A stretch of DNA of 59,557 nt from CAYNST01 sp964399955 (GCA_964399955.1 CAYNST010000006.1:1-59557); one strand, 5' to 3'; shown: positions 1 through 8,270, counted from the stretch's first letter. Notes: generated from the letters alone by a model not told the origin. Program-made: numbers and translations.

Positions 1-160
1 TGTAGATTTTGCCCAAGTGTTTTGGGACCGCAGGCCGCTTGGTGCCAAACAGCTCAGCCATCTGCGCCTGATTAAGCCACACCGTTTCCCGGTCCAGCGC
101 CACCTCCAGCTGTGCCTCACCGTCTTGGCCGGTGAAGATTTAGATCTGATGGTCAGTCAT
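1..160 (-). pseudogene. RhuM-family protein, N-terminal part with in-frame stop, runs off the window
   Basis: Read on the minus strand from an ATG at 158-160 with a GGAGG box nine bases upstream, the frame gives MTDHQI, then a TAA stop, then IFTGQDGEAQLEVALDRE and VWLNQAQMAELFGT. This matches the conserved start of RhuM-family proteins (virulence or defence-island associated, DNA-binding-like N-terminus). The stop at codon 7 needs only C to T in a CAA codon, so this reads as a point nonsense mutation or a base error. The rest of the gene lies to the left of the window. The good ribosome site argues that the gene was recently functional. The next feature upstream is also a remnant, which supports decay of the locus. 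Confidence 0.6.
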
Positions 161-190
161 CGGCAGAAACCTCCTTGGCGTCCGACACGG

Positions 191-394
191 TTATGTCCGC
201 TTTAGCTTGCGCTTTGGCTGTAGAGGAATTGGGCCACCTATTGAGCCACCCATTGCGTTATCGGTTGTGGTGACAGGGGTTCGATGAAACGCAATATCAA
301 CAAAATCCCCTCTCTCCTTGAGCACCGGCTCTGGGTTCCAGCACGCTGGCACGTTGTTGGCGGCGTCCAAATTGGCGCGCAGCTTGTCGGCGGC
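191..394 (-). pseudogene. C-terminal fragment of an AlbA_2/HATPase-type ATP-binding protein
   Basis: On the minus strand one frame is open from about 394 to a TAA at 191-193. It reads ADKLRANLDAANNVPACWN, then PEPVLKERGDFVDIAFHRTP, then VTTTDNAMGGSIGGPI. The run of FVDIAFHRTP followed by DNAMGG and IGG resembles the C-terminal part of AlbA_2-domain ATP-binding proteins (COG2865-type putative regulators). I recall the family only from its tail, so the assignment is moderate. No start codon or N-terminal domain precedes it: a TGA sits at 395-397 in the same frame. It lies directly upstream of the RhuM remnant on the same strand, a common neighbourhood for such genes. Confidence 0.45.
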
Positions 395-695
395 TCATGA
401 TATTCGTCGTCCCGGTTTAGGGGCGCAGTGAGGAGTATAATGGCTAACGCGCGATTCTGTAGAATCTGAGCGAAAGGATGTAGTGCTGTATAGTCAGGTT
501 TGCCGGTGAGGAGTGTTTTGCTCTTGTTCATTGTTGCGGTGCAATTAGTACAGGTACGAAGAGGAGTCGGAATGCTCATTGCCGTCTGCCTAGGGGCGGA
601 CTTACCGTGCCAAGTACCCTATGCACAGCCTACTCCCGACCGAGGAATCGCCTGGGGTGCCGAGGGAGCCACCGGTGGTCAATATGGAGCAGATC

Positions 696-1200
696 ATGAT
701 CGTAAACAGCTTGTCAGTCCTACGGGTAGCGTGCTCCACATTCCTGGTTCTCTGCTCCCTGATTTTTGCAGGGTGCAGTGGCACTGAAAGTTCTCATCCA
801 ATAGAGAAGCCTGCGATATTCACCGCTCCCTTGTCGCCAATCGCAGCGCCACAGGAGAGCATCCTTGCTCTGGAACAGGACCTGGAAATTTCTTTACCTG
901 CCAGTACCGCCGTTATCAATTCTTCGGAAACCCCAGGCTCCGATAAGTTGATTCGCGCCAAGCTCCTTGTGAACAGGCCGGCGTTTGAACAGTGGCTCAC
1001 GAACTATGGTGTATCGCTTGTTGATTTTGAAGAAGATAAGCGTTATCAAATGGGGCCCAATACCGACTGGTGGGATCCTAAACGCCCGACTTCCTGACCC
1101 GTCATACAAATCCAACTCGACATCACCCGTTTTAGACCTGGGCTATGTGCCCGTTGTCTATGAGAAGCTACAGATATATCTTGTTATGTTTGAGACATGA
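696..1200 (+). pseudogene. Small lipoprotein with a likely frameshift near 1085
   Basis: An ATG at 696 has GGAG six bases upstream. The product starts with a signal peptide and lipobox (LIFAGC), then a soluble domain with FEQWLTNYGV and TDWWDPKR, and this frame stops at 1097. The +1 frame continues with coding-like sequence (LPDPSYKSN, LGYVPVVYEKLQIYLVMFE) to a TGA at 1198-1200. I read it as one lipoprotein of about 167 aa split by a one-base difference around 1080-1090. The family is unrecognised. The TGA overlaps the ATG of the next small gene as ATGA, which supports 1200 as the original end. If the frameshift is real, a 133-aa protein would be made; a sequencing error is equally possible. 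Confidence 0.45.
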
Positions 1201-1473
1201 GGTTGATGATGGGAACAGGCAGCGATTCCCCTCGGCCAAGTGGTCTGAACTCGCAAAAGCGTTTGGGGCAAGATCTGAAGGCAGGAGCTCGTGTATATTC
1301 ATCCTGGTGCCCCAGCTTCTTACGAACCTAAATACTACCAGGACGGAAAGAAAGAATACTGCTCATTTCAAGACTCTCGGAGGCAGGAAGCCGACGTGAA
1401 GCGTACCGGGACGTATCCACAGCGTGTCTTGAAATGGGTGGTATTCATTCCAATTGTCCCGCTAGTAGGTTGA
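1197..1473 (+). pseudogene. Small putative membrane-associated protein, frameshifted near 1290
   Basis: The ATG at 1197 overlaps the preceding TGA. Its frame runs through MRLMMGTGSDSPRPSGLNSQ and LKAGARVY and stops at 1331. The +1 frame continues from the shared VY with IHPGAPASYEPKYYQDG and KKEYCSFQDSRRQEADVKR, ending in a hydrophobic tail WVVFIPIVPLVG at a TGA at 1471-1473. The joined product would be about 91 aa with a C-terminal membrane-associated segment. The family is unrecognised. It has the same direction of frameshift (0 to +1) as the lipoprotein gene before it. Position and overlap suggest a three-gene unit with the lipoprotein and the next membrane protein. Confidence 0.35.
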
Positions 1474-1490
1474 AAGCTAGCCACCCGTAT

Positions 1491-1940
1491 GTGAGCGTGT
1501 CCACATGGACCGTGCCGATGCTTGTCGCGATACCGGCTATGCTGGCCCTTGTTGTTGGTTTAGGTTTACAAATAGGCGGCCGTGCAACTGAGTCGGCTAT
1601 GCAGCGGCTGATGATGATTGCCTTAATAAGCTCTGTGGCGGCAATAGTTGTTCGATTGGTTTACGGGTTTTTGGCTTTCGCTTACGTGTCCTCTTTGGGC
1701 TACTCCAGCTGCTGGTACCTGTCCTCCCCAGCGCAGATGGCTCCAACGGTTTGGGTAAGCCAACCGGAATACTGCATCAAGAATACGGGCGCCGTTCGCA
1801 AAGACCTGCTGCAATGGATGGACGCAAATGCGCGGCCAGGCCAGCCGCTACCCGTAGATGAACTCAGGTCCCACGCCGCCGCTCTTCTGAGCGAATGGGA
1901 GCGGCTGGAGCGGCAGAAGTATCCGCACCTTTTTCAGTAG
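1491..1940 (+). CDS. Two-TM membrane protein of unknown function
   Basis: The frame is open to a TAG at 1938-1940. I take the GTG at 1491 as start; an ATG at 1518 is an alternative and an ATG upstream at 1434 would overlap the previous gene. The product (about 149 aa) has two hydrophobic helices near residues 9-30 and 42-66, a Cys-containing middle part (SSCWYLSS, PEYCIKNTG) and a polar C-terminal region rich in Glu and Arg (LLSEWERLERQKYPHLFQ). No family is recognised. It follows the frameshifted lipoprotein and small membrane gene on the same strand and could belong to the same unit. Small membrane proteins next to lipoproteins are common among immunity genes, but no cognate toxin is visible here. 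Confidence 0.5.
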   Translation: MSVSTWTVPMLVAIPAMLALVVGLGLQIGGRATESAMQRLMMIALISSVAAIVVRLVYGFLAFAYVSSLGYSSCWYLSSPAQMAPTVWVSQPEYCIKNTGAVRKDLLQWMDANARPGQPLPVDELRSHAAALLSEWERLERQKYPHLFQ

Positions 1941-2115
1941 CTGGCTGGGGGCGGGCCAGTCGCCTTTGGGAGTCCAGTTTTTCAATGGGTTTGTTTTTGC
2001 TTTGTGTGGGTTTGGCTTTTAAGCCCGTATCATGTGGGACATATGCCCGGTTATGGATGCAAGCCGATTTGTCCGACGTATGCAATTTCACGAACTACAA
2101 GCGCAGGCGGTCACC

Positions 2116-3375
2116 ATGGTTTTTCTGATCATCAGCTTGGTCCTACTCCTTCTTGCACTCATCGCCCGCGTGCGCACGCCAGAAGTCGGTGCGATAAGGC
2201 CGTTCTGGTTTGCCTTTAGCCTGCTGCCGAGTGAGTTGCCCTGGCTTTTTGGCGCACTACAGTTGTTTTTTACCCTGGTGCTGCTGGCAGTATTTGACCC
2301 GGTCTCTGCGACTCACCTGGCGGCGCTGGTGTTGTCTTTGCTTGCCCTGCTGTTGTGGTACCGCTTGCATCAGAAAACTTTCACAAGTGGTCCAATACTG
2401 GAGCAAGCGTTGCGCGCGGGATTGGGTGAGCATTATCAGCAGCAGTTTGCAGTGGATGCGCCTATCCGCGCTCCAGCGGTTATTGGTGAAAAACACTGGC
2501 TCAAGCCGTTTTCTTACCGGCGTGCGGGCGTTGAGCGTGTGAGTGACGTTGCTTACGGCGGCCACCCGCGACAGACACTGGATATTTATAGGGCAGGGGG
2601 TGGGCAAGCGGGCCAGCCAGTGACAGGATCAGCGCGGCCGGTGCTGCTGTATGTGCACGGTGGGGGCTGGGTGATTGGCAGAAAACACCAGCAAGGTCAG
2701 CCGCTGTTGAATTATCTGGCCCAGAATGGCTGGCTGTGCGTGGATATCAATTATCGCTTGGCGCCAAAGCACCGCTTTCCCGATGCCCTGATCGACGTCA
2801 AAACCGCGATTGCCTGGATAAAGGAAAATATCCACACCTACGGTGGAAACCCCAATTTTATCGCCGTTTCCGGCGGCTCGGCCGGTGGACACTTGTGCGC
2901 ACTGGCGGCGCTTACCGCCAACAATCCGCAGTTTCAACCGGGGTTTGAACAGGCGGACACCTCTGTCCAGGCGGCTGTGCCCATCTACGGCGTCTACGAT
3001 TTTACCAACTCCATGAACAGCTGGTCGGGTCGAACCTTGAAAGACTTTGTGCAGCGACGGGTTATGCCCAGCCCCTATGCAGAGAGGCCAGAGTTATGGC
3101 TAGCGGCGTCGCCCAAGTTTCAGCTGCATGACAAGTCTCCGCCGATGATGCTTATTCACGGCAGCACGGATGCGCTGGTTTTTGTGGAAGAAGCGCGGGA
3201 TTTTGCCGCCACACTTGCAGCCGCTACGGCCGCCCCCTGGGTCTACGCCGAACTGCCCGGCGCTCAACACGGTTTTGATCTTTTCCACTCCGTGCGCACC
3301 GAATACACCCTTGAGGCTATCGGCAAGTTTCTGATGCACTGTTATCAGGCGGCGAGGGAGTCCGCTCGTCGTTGA
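2116..3375 (+). CDS. Alpha/beta hydrolase of the hormone-sensitive-lipase type with N-terminal membrane region
   Basis: The C-terminal two thirds is an HSL/family IV esterase. It has the oxyanion-hole motif HGGGW, the nucleophile elbow GGSAGGH, the acidic residue in GSTDALVF and the catalytic His in AQHGFD. The N-terminal 100 residues contain two or three hydrophobic helices (MVFLIISLVLLLLALIA, and LFGALQLFFTLVLLAVF onward). The enzyme is therefore probably anchored in the inner membrane and may hydrolyse esters of lipids or xenobiotics. The start is uncertain: ATGs at 2032, 2056 and 2074 are in frame upstream, none with a good ribosome site. I chose 2116 because the membrane helix begins there. 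The gene is alone on its strand and faces the fic gene tail to tail. Confidence 0.88.
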   Translation: MVFLIISLVLLLLALIARVRTPEVGAIRPFWFAFSLLPSELPWLFGALQLFFTLVLLAVFDPVSATHLAALVLSLLALLLWYRLHQKTFTSGPILEQALRAGLGEHYQQQFAVDAPIRAPAVIGEKHWLKPFSYRRAGVERVSDVAYGGHPRQTLDIYRAGGGQAGQPVTGSARPVLLYVHGGGWVIGRKHQQGQPLLNYLAQNGWLCVDINYRLAPKHRFPDALIDVKTAIAWIKENIHTYGGNPNFIAVSGGSAGGHLCALAALTANNPQFQPGFEQADTSVQAAVPIYGVYDFTNSMNSWSGRTLKDFVQRRVMPSPYAERPELWLAASPKFQLHDKSPPMMLIHGSTDALVFVEEARDFAATLAAATAAPWVYAELPGAQHGFDLFHSVRTEYTLEAIGKFLMHCYQAARESARR

Positions 3376-3566
3376 GCGGTATTTTTATTGAGGGAGCGCC
3401 GCAAAAGCTTATGCCAGAGCCGGCCGCAGCTCAGTCATCGAACGGGGCCCAAGCGTCCAGCGAAGAGAATAAAGGTCTTGCGAAGAATAATAAGGGCCAG
3501 CGCTACTTTCAGCTGAATTTTCCGTATTGGCGGGTGAAAGTTTGAATGTTCGAATAAATTCTTCGA

Positions 3567-4688
3567 TTATTCAGTGTTGTCGACTGCCGTGCAGTAGCGC
3601 GTACTGCGCCCACCACCGGGCAGCTTGCGCAAGCAGCCCTTCTCCAATAAGTCCGCCAGGTCTCTGGTCGCGGTGGGCTTGCTCACTTTGGCCAGTGACT
3701 GATATTTTCGGGCATTAATGCCCTGCTCAAATTCCTCACCGGCGGTATCCAGCAACCGGTTCAACACCTTGATCTGGCGTGCGTTTAAAACCGTGGTGGT
3801 GTGGCGCTGCCAAAAGCGCGCTTTTTCCAGCACTCGATCCACCCGTACCAGTGCCTGCTGTAGGGCCTGCTCCAAGGTGTCCAGAAACCACGCCAGCCAG
3901 GGGGTAATAATTAGATTCCCTTTCTGGGCCTGTTCAAGCTGATCGTAGTAAGCGCTGCGGCGGGCCATGATGGCGGCGCTCAACGAATAAAAACGAACCG
4001 ACTGCCGCTCGGCTTGCGCCAGTGCCCGATCGGTCACCGCGCGCGTCACACGGCCGTTGCCGTCATCAAAGGGGTGCAGCGTGATCAGCCACAGGTGGGT
4101 GATGCCCGCCCGGAGCAGGCCGTCAAGCCTGACCGGCGGGTGATTGAACCAATCTATGAAAGTGTCCAACTCGGCTTGCAGTCTGGCCCGGGGCGGCGCT
4201 TCAAAGTGCACCTTGGGGCGATCCAGCCGCCCGGAGACGACTTGCATGGGCTGCTCGCCGCGCAAATCGCCAATGCGGATGCTGGACAACAGACCCGGCC
4301 CGGTTGGAAACAACAGCGATTGCCATCGGCACAGCAGCTGGCAGGACAAGCGTTCGTCCGGTTGCTGCAGGGCTTGCAGTAACAGCGCCACCAGAGATTC
4401 CGACTCCAGCGTACCTGCGCCCGTAACATCCGCTCTCTCCAGCCCCAACTGGCGAGCGACCGATGAGCGTACCGACCCCGCGTCCAGGTGTTCACCTTCA
4501 ATCTCACTGGTGCGAACGGCGCTCTGGATCAGCGCGTCCATTTCCACTTCCAGGTCAGTCTGCGCGGGGGCTGCATCAGCACACCCCAACAACCGTCCCT
4601 GCAGCAGGCGCACTGCGTCGAGCTTAGGGCGCAGCGCGGCTTCATCCCATTGAAAGTCGGGCCAGTTGTGGTGCTGCCAGATAAACAT
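3567..4688 (-). CDS. Fic-family AMP-transferase-like protein with C-terminal winged helix
   Basis: The 373-aa product carries the Fic core motif HPFDDGNGR at residues 205-213 followed by VTR, matching HxFx(D/E)GNGRxxR. An N-terminal inhibitory helix motif TSEIEG (residues 60-65) fits (S/T)xxxE(G/N), so this is a class II Fic protein in which the Glu blocks productive ATP binding. The N-terminus (IWQHHNWPDFQWD) resembles the DUF4172 region common in this group. The last 70 residues look like a winged helix-turn-helix (NARKYQSLAKVSKPTATRDL). The predicted activity is transfer of AMP or another nucleotide to a Ser, Thr or Tyr target. The start codon lies inside an operator-like double repeat, suggesting autoregulation through the C-terminal domain. 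Confidence 0.92.
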   Translation of the reverse strand: MFIWQHHNWPDFQWDEAALRPKLDAVRLLQGRLLGCADAAPAQTDLEVEMDALIQSAVRTSEIEGEHLDAGSVRSSVARQLGLERADVTGAGTLESESLVALLLQALQQPDERLSCQLLCRWQSLLFPTGPGLLSSIRIGDLRGEQPMQVVSGRLDRPKVHFEAPPRARLQAELDTFIDWFNHPPVRLDGLLRAGITHLWLITLHPFDDGNGRVTRAVTDRALAQAERQSVRFYSLSAAIMARRSAYYDQLEQAQKGNLIITPWLAWFLDTLEQALQQALVRVDRVLEKARFWQRHTTTVLNARQIKVLNRLLDTAGEEFEQGINARKYQSLAKVSKPTATRDLADLLEKGCLRKLPGGGRSTRYCTAVDNTE

Positions 4689-4750
4689 GAGCCGATTACG
4701 CCGCCTATTCGAATCAGGTTATGAGCCGATTATGGCAGCTATTCGGCTCA
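4687..4750. promoter_or_regulatory. Double operator-like repeat over the fic start
   Basis: Two 30-bp copies begin at 4687 and 4721, a 34-bp period. Both start ATGAGCCGATTA and end in an arm related to TATTCGGCTCA. The second copy is a near-perfect inverted repeat (TGAGCCGATTA against TATTCGGCTCA, one mismatch). The first is degenerate on its right arm. The first copy overlaps the fic ATG. The arrangement suits binding by a dimeric winged-helix protein, plausibly Fic itself. The binding role is inferred. Confidence 0.6.
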
Positions 4751-5321
4751 CGGGCCAGTCAAGCAGCTTTGGCTGGGCCTGGAGGAGGTTTGCTCAGCAA
4801 CCCCGATCAGGATACTCCTGGCTTGGCCTCACTAGAATGACTGGAGACATTTTGAGCTGGCGCCATGGGTTCGCATTCGGGGGGGAAACGTCATATTATG
4901 GCTATCGCCGTATCAGTTCATTTATCAGAATAGAGATGAAGTTTATTGAAGATAGATCATTGATTGTGAAGAATTATTTTCGTTAAACTATGGGCCGCAG
5001 CGTCCAGAATATAGCTGATTCATCTCGGTATCGTTATCACTTGAAACTTTTGCGGCCCAGGTTATGGCCTCGGTTGGGGTATCTGCACCGGTCAGGGTGC
5101 ACATTTGACGCCACCAGAAAAATAGGGGCTGTTTTCATCAAAAGTTGAGCGGATTCAACTCCTGGACCTTCTGCTTGTTCCGACGCACGATTACGGTCGC
5201 AGGACCCCAGAGAGGCGAGTGCGGCTGAGCGTTGCACGCCGGTTGGAAAGCCGGAGCAAACCTGTTATTTTTGCGGCCAATACACCTGAAAACACATCTA
5301 TCCAAGGAAAGGACCCAGCCA
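4751..5321. other. Intergenic stretch between fic and the effector gene
   Basis: About 570 bp without a convincing gene. The short open frames have no ribosome sites and no recognisable motifs. An AT-richer part around 4900-5000 could hold the promoter of the effector gene, but no clear -35/-10 pair was found. An AAGGAAAGGA stretch just before 5322 serves as the ribosome site of the next gene. Confidence 0.4.
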
Positions 5322-6287
5322 ATGAGCCAGATACTCCTCTGCAATCGACATTTGCCCGACAAAGATCTTCAAGGGCAGTGCGGAATCACTCTAGCGGATC
5401 TGTACCAGACGAGCTGCCGGAAACCCACGACCCTTCGCCCCTACACGCCCTATCTAGTCTCTGAGCAGCCCACAGCACTTGACCGGGTGCTTATGATGCA
5501 GCTATCGGATCCCACGGTTGCCCGCATGGCCACGGACCTCTCACTGTCATTCGGTGCAGATAATACGCTGGCCCTCTCCAATATGATGGCAAGTTTGAAT
5601 GCTTACGGAGTGGGTACAACCGGTGCGGCAACCAGCGTGTACGCCGGCCGGGTTGGTGAATTTGGATTGGCGGTTCAGAAGTATCAGACGGCACTGCTGC
5701 GCTACCGCGACGCGGTCAAATCTGGGGGCGCTACCAAGCAGCTGGCCGAGAGCAGAGCGCGAGAGGCTTTTGCCAATCTGCAGACCCGATTCCAGCAAGA
5801 GCTAAAGCTCTCTGCCGGCCGCGTCCACTCATCCAGAGGTGGAGTGCTGACCAATCCGCAACGCGGTCTGAATATCGCTTCGAGTAGCCGACATGCCACC
5901 AAGCTTGAGATCATGAGCCAGGTAGAAGCGACTAACTTGGTGCGCTTCAGCAAGTATGCCAAATTTCTGGGCAACGGCCTGGCGGTAATCGACTTTGGTT
6001 CGAGAGCCGGCAGTATCCATACCAGCTACAAAGCGGGTGAAAACTGGGAGCGGGAGTTGTTTGTCCAATCCAGCAGTTTCGTTGCTAGCACCGCTTTTGG
6101 CGTTTGGGCTGTCAAGGGTGGACTTACGCTACTGGTAGTTGCCACTCCGGTAGGCTGGGCAGGGCTGATTTTTGGGGGACTTGCAGTGGCTGGAACCGCC
6201 GCAGGGCTATCCTATGGCATAAACGCCGGTTTGCAAAAAAGTGGTGGGGCGTGGTACGACGCTTTGATGGCGAAGCTGCGCCGATGA
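5322..6287 (+). CDS. Putative T6SS cargo effector with glycine-rich pore-forming-like C-terminus
   Basis: The 321-aa product starts at MSQILLCNRH after an AAGGAAAGGA box. The middle is Ala-rich and helical (YQTALLRYRDAVKSGGATKQ and EAFANLQTRFQQELK). A LTNPQRGLNIA segment follows, then the block KFLGNGLAVIDFGSRAGSI and YKAGENWERELF, then two hydrophobic glycine-rich helices (about residues 270-310, including TPVGWAGLIFGGLAVAGTAA). This C-terminal layout is familiar from membrane-targeting toxins fused to PAAR domains in T6SS effectors. Here the PAAR or Rhs part is absent, so the protein would travel as Hcp or VgrG cargo. The stop overlaps the next gene as ATGA, the tight coupling expected of an effector-immunity pair. 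The T6SS itself starts 16 kb downstream. Function is inferred from layout and remembered similarity. Confidence 0.65.
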   Translation: MSQILLCNRHLPDKDLQGQCGITLADLYQTSCRKPTTLRPYTPYLVSEQPTALDRVLMMQLSDPTVARMATDLSLSFGADNTLALSNMMASLNAYGVGTTGAATSVYAGRVGEFGLAVQKYQTALLRYRDAVKSGGATKQLAESRAREAFANLQTRFQQELKLSAGRVHSSRGGVLTNPQRGLNIASSSRHATKLEIMSQVEATNLVRFSKYAKFLGNGLAVIDFGSRAGSIHTSYKAGENWERELFVQSSSFVASTAFGVWAVKGGLTLLVVATPVGWAGLIFGGLAVAGTAAGLSYGINAGLQKSGGAWYDALMAKLRR

Positions 6288-6658
6288 GCCTGTTTAATCA
6301 GCTTTTTGCCTCGGCATTCTGCCTAGTGCTATTTTCCTGGGTGCTGTATCTGATATTCGGTCAGGTTTCGGTGCGGAAACTGCGTAAAAATCCAGAAACG
6401 AAACACGCTTTAGGGGTGGAGCTGGTTAGCGGTTGGGATATTTTCAATGTTGCTGGCGCATTAAGTCGCCCCCAATGGTTAAGTGAAAAATTCAAGGCAT
6501 CCCGGCTTTCAGGTTTGGCTGCAGATGCAGATGTTCTCTACCGGCACACTACGCGGTTTGACCGATTTCTCGGAAGGTTGTTTTTTTTCAGCTCGGTAAT
6601 TTCGTCGATATTGATATTAATATTTTCTTTGCTGTCTTTGTTTGGCGTATTTGAGTAG
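6284..6658 (+). CDS. Two-TM immunity protein candidate for the upstream effector
   Basis: The ATG at 6284 overlaps the effector stop by four bases. The 124-aa product has one N-terminal transmembrane helix (FASAFCLVLFSWVLYLIFG), a polar middle section of about 70 residues (VSGWDIFNVAGALSRPQWL, LYRHTTRFDRF) and a C-terminal hydrophobic helix (LFFFSSVISSILILIFSLL). The ends would sit in the inner membrane, matching what is needed to neutralise a pore-forming toxin inserted there. No family was recognised. Its codon use is visibly more AT-rich near the end than in the flanking housekeeping genes, which fits horizontally moving immunity genes. The role rests on position and topology only. Confidence 0.6.
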   Translation: MSLFNQLFASAFCLVLFSWVLYLIFGQVSVRKLRKNPETKHALGVELVSGWDIFNVAGALSRPQWLSEKFKASRLSGLAADADVLYRHTTRFDRFLGRLFFFSSVISSILILIFSLLSLFGVFE

Positions 6659-6792
6659 AACCAAGATTGGTCTCATTAAGACTTTTAACTACCTTGAGCT
6701 AAATGCTATTGCGCAATGGACGGCAGGACCGCGTCCGAGTGATGAAAAAAAACCCGTCGGCCCCCTCCCTACAGCCATTCAATGGAACAGTT

Positions 6793-7316
6793 ATGGCCCT
6801 GACAATACATTTGATCGCAGCATGCTGGGCAATTGTTATAGGTGCCGGTCAGTTGGCCGCACGTAAAGGAACACAGTCGCATAAAGTCCTGGGTTGGTCC
6901 TGGATGGCCGCAATGGTAGCCGTAGCCATATCCTCATTCTGGCTGGAAAGCTTCATGAATCTGCTCTGGGGGCTGGGACCCATTCATATTTTGTCGGTGT
7001 GGNNNNNNNNNNNNNNNNNNNNNNNNNNNNNNNNNNNNNNNNNNNNNNNNNNNNNNNNNNNNNNNNNNNNNNNNNNNNNNNNNNNNNNNNNNNNNNNNNN
7101 NNAAGCTTCATGAATCTGCTCTGGGGGCTGGGACCCATTCATATTTTGTCGGTGTGGATTCTGGTGTGCGTGGTTATGGCCGTCTACGCTGCCAAGGCAG
7201 GAAAAATGCGCACGCACAAGGCGTTCACCATCGGCGCTTATTGTGGTGTGGTTGGTGCGGGGTTGGGGGCTTTGGCGCCGGGTCGGCTGTTGAACCAGGC
7301 TTTGTTTGGAGGCTGA
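6793..7316 (+). CDS. DUF2306-like membrane protein broken by an assembly gap
   Basis: From the ATG at 6793 the frame reads MALTIHLIAACWAIVIGAG and SHKVLGWSWM and runs into the N block at 7003. After the gap it resumes from the duplicated segment and ends GAGLGALAPGRLLNQALFGG at a TGA at 7314-7316. Removing the 100 N and one 55-bp copy (155 bases in all) restores a single frame of 123 codons. The joined protein has four hydrophobic helices, a GHKVLGW-type SHKVLGW motif and a MRTHKAF segment, typical of the DUF2306 predicted membrane proteins. The function of the family is unknown. The gene is likely intact in the organism and only broken in this assembly. Confidence 0.7.
6948..7157. other. Assembly gap of 100 N with a 55-bp duplicated flank
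   Basis: Bases 6948-7002 and 7103-7157 are identical (they begin AAGCTTCATGAATCTG and end TTGTCGGTGTGG). Between them lie exactly 100 N. Contig ends that overlap but were scaffolded rather than merged give this pattern. Collapsing the duplicate restores the DUF2306 frame, so the duplication is almost certainly an artefact. Confidence 0.93.
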
Positions 7317-7510
7317 AGGCGGCCTATAGAAGAACGCACATCGGTTTGATACAACGAGCTGCCGCCCGGCTGAGATAAGTGTGACGGCAACTGATGACGA
7401 AGCAGTGACGGGGGCTTTTTGCCGTCCAGCCAATGCCCGTCACCAGGCCCTTGGGCCGTACCTGCAAACCGGTTGGGCGATGCCTGTGGCTTGTAAGGGT
7501 ACGCCGGCAG

Positions 7511-7894
7511 TTACATTTCCGAGCTCAATTCCAGCCCTGGGTAATCCTCATTAAACTGCTGCAGAGCACCCTGGGTCAGCCTGTTCCCTTCTTCTATCTG
7601 CTGGCGTCCGCGGGCCATCTGTTCATTGCCCTCTCTCAGTTCTTTTTCTGCGGCTTCAACCTTGGCCTGGCCTTTTTCCAGCTCCTCGCGGCCCGACTCT
7701 ACCAGTTGTTGGCCGTCGTCCCATTGTTTGGCAATGGCATTTTTCCTTTCCACCTCCTCTTGCTGGTCGGCGGCATAGCCCCGCATCTTATCTGCAGTAG
7801 TTGGGGTGGCAGTGGTCTGCGTTGAGCTGCAAGCGGCAAGCGCTCCTGCGGCGGTCAGGATGGTGAGAAAGCGGACTGCGGCTAGCTTGTGCAT
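7511..7894 (-). CDS. Small coiled-coil lipoprotein
   Basis: The product (about 127 aa) starts MHKLAAVRFLTILTAAGALA and reaches a lipobox LAAC, so it is exported and lipid-modified. A GGAG box lies just upstream of the ATG at 7892-7894. After the lipobox, residues 40-110 form a long charged helix with repeated Glu, Lys and Gln (EEVERKNAIAKQ, REELEKGQAKVEAAEKEL, EGNEQMARGRQQIEEGNR), a predicted coiled coil. The length and layout recall small periplasmic lipoproteins that act as spacers or assembly helpers. No specific family was recognised. The gene stands alone on the minus strand. Confidence 0.75.
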   Translation of the reverse strand: MHKLAAVRFLTILTAAGALAACSSTQTTATPTTADKMRGYAADQQEEVERKNAIAKQWDDGQQLVESGREELEKGQAKVEAAEKELREGNEQMARGRQQIEEGNRLTQGALQQFNEDYPGLELSSEM

Positions 7895-8270
7895 ATTGGA
7901 GCTCCGTTTTTGTATTTTGTGGAGTGATATAAGCTGTTGCGGACTGCGAACATCACCGCGCTCTGTAGGAACGCCGTATCTACCGCTGGATGCAAACCTC
8001 ACGGGTTGCCGGTTTCACAACAATGTGCGCGTCTTGTGAGCCAAAAACTCACCCGGATTGCCGCACATTGGCGGCTCCGAAACCAGTTAAAAGTTTTGTT
8101 ACCGGTATATACGGCTGAGGCTGAGATTCGGCCCAGTGGTGGGCTTGCAGACAAGGAACAGCGCCAGTCGGCTGGCGGCAGATTGTGGCAGGCTATTGCG
8201 GCCGAAGGGCTACCAACAGCTGGTTTTATGGCAGAAACAGGTCAACGGGGCTGGTGGGTCAAGATAAATT
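7895..8270. other. Intergenic stretch upstream of the coiled-coil lipoprotein
   Basis: About 375 bp with no gene I can support. A long open plus-strand frame crosses it, but it continues as a shadow through the gene on the opposite strand and lacks a start with a ribosome site. The stretch should contain the promoter of the minus-strand lipoprotein gene. Confidence 0.4.

Noticed and set aside
7380..7440. Possible terminator with GTGACGGG/CCCGTCAC arms after the DUF2306 gene
   Set aside because: Several competing pairings with long loops; no single convincing stem with a T run after it.
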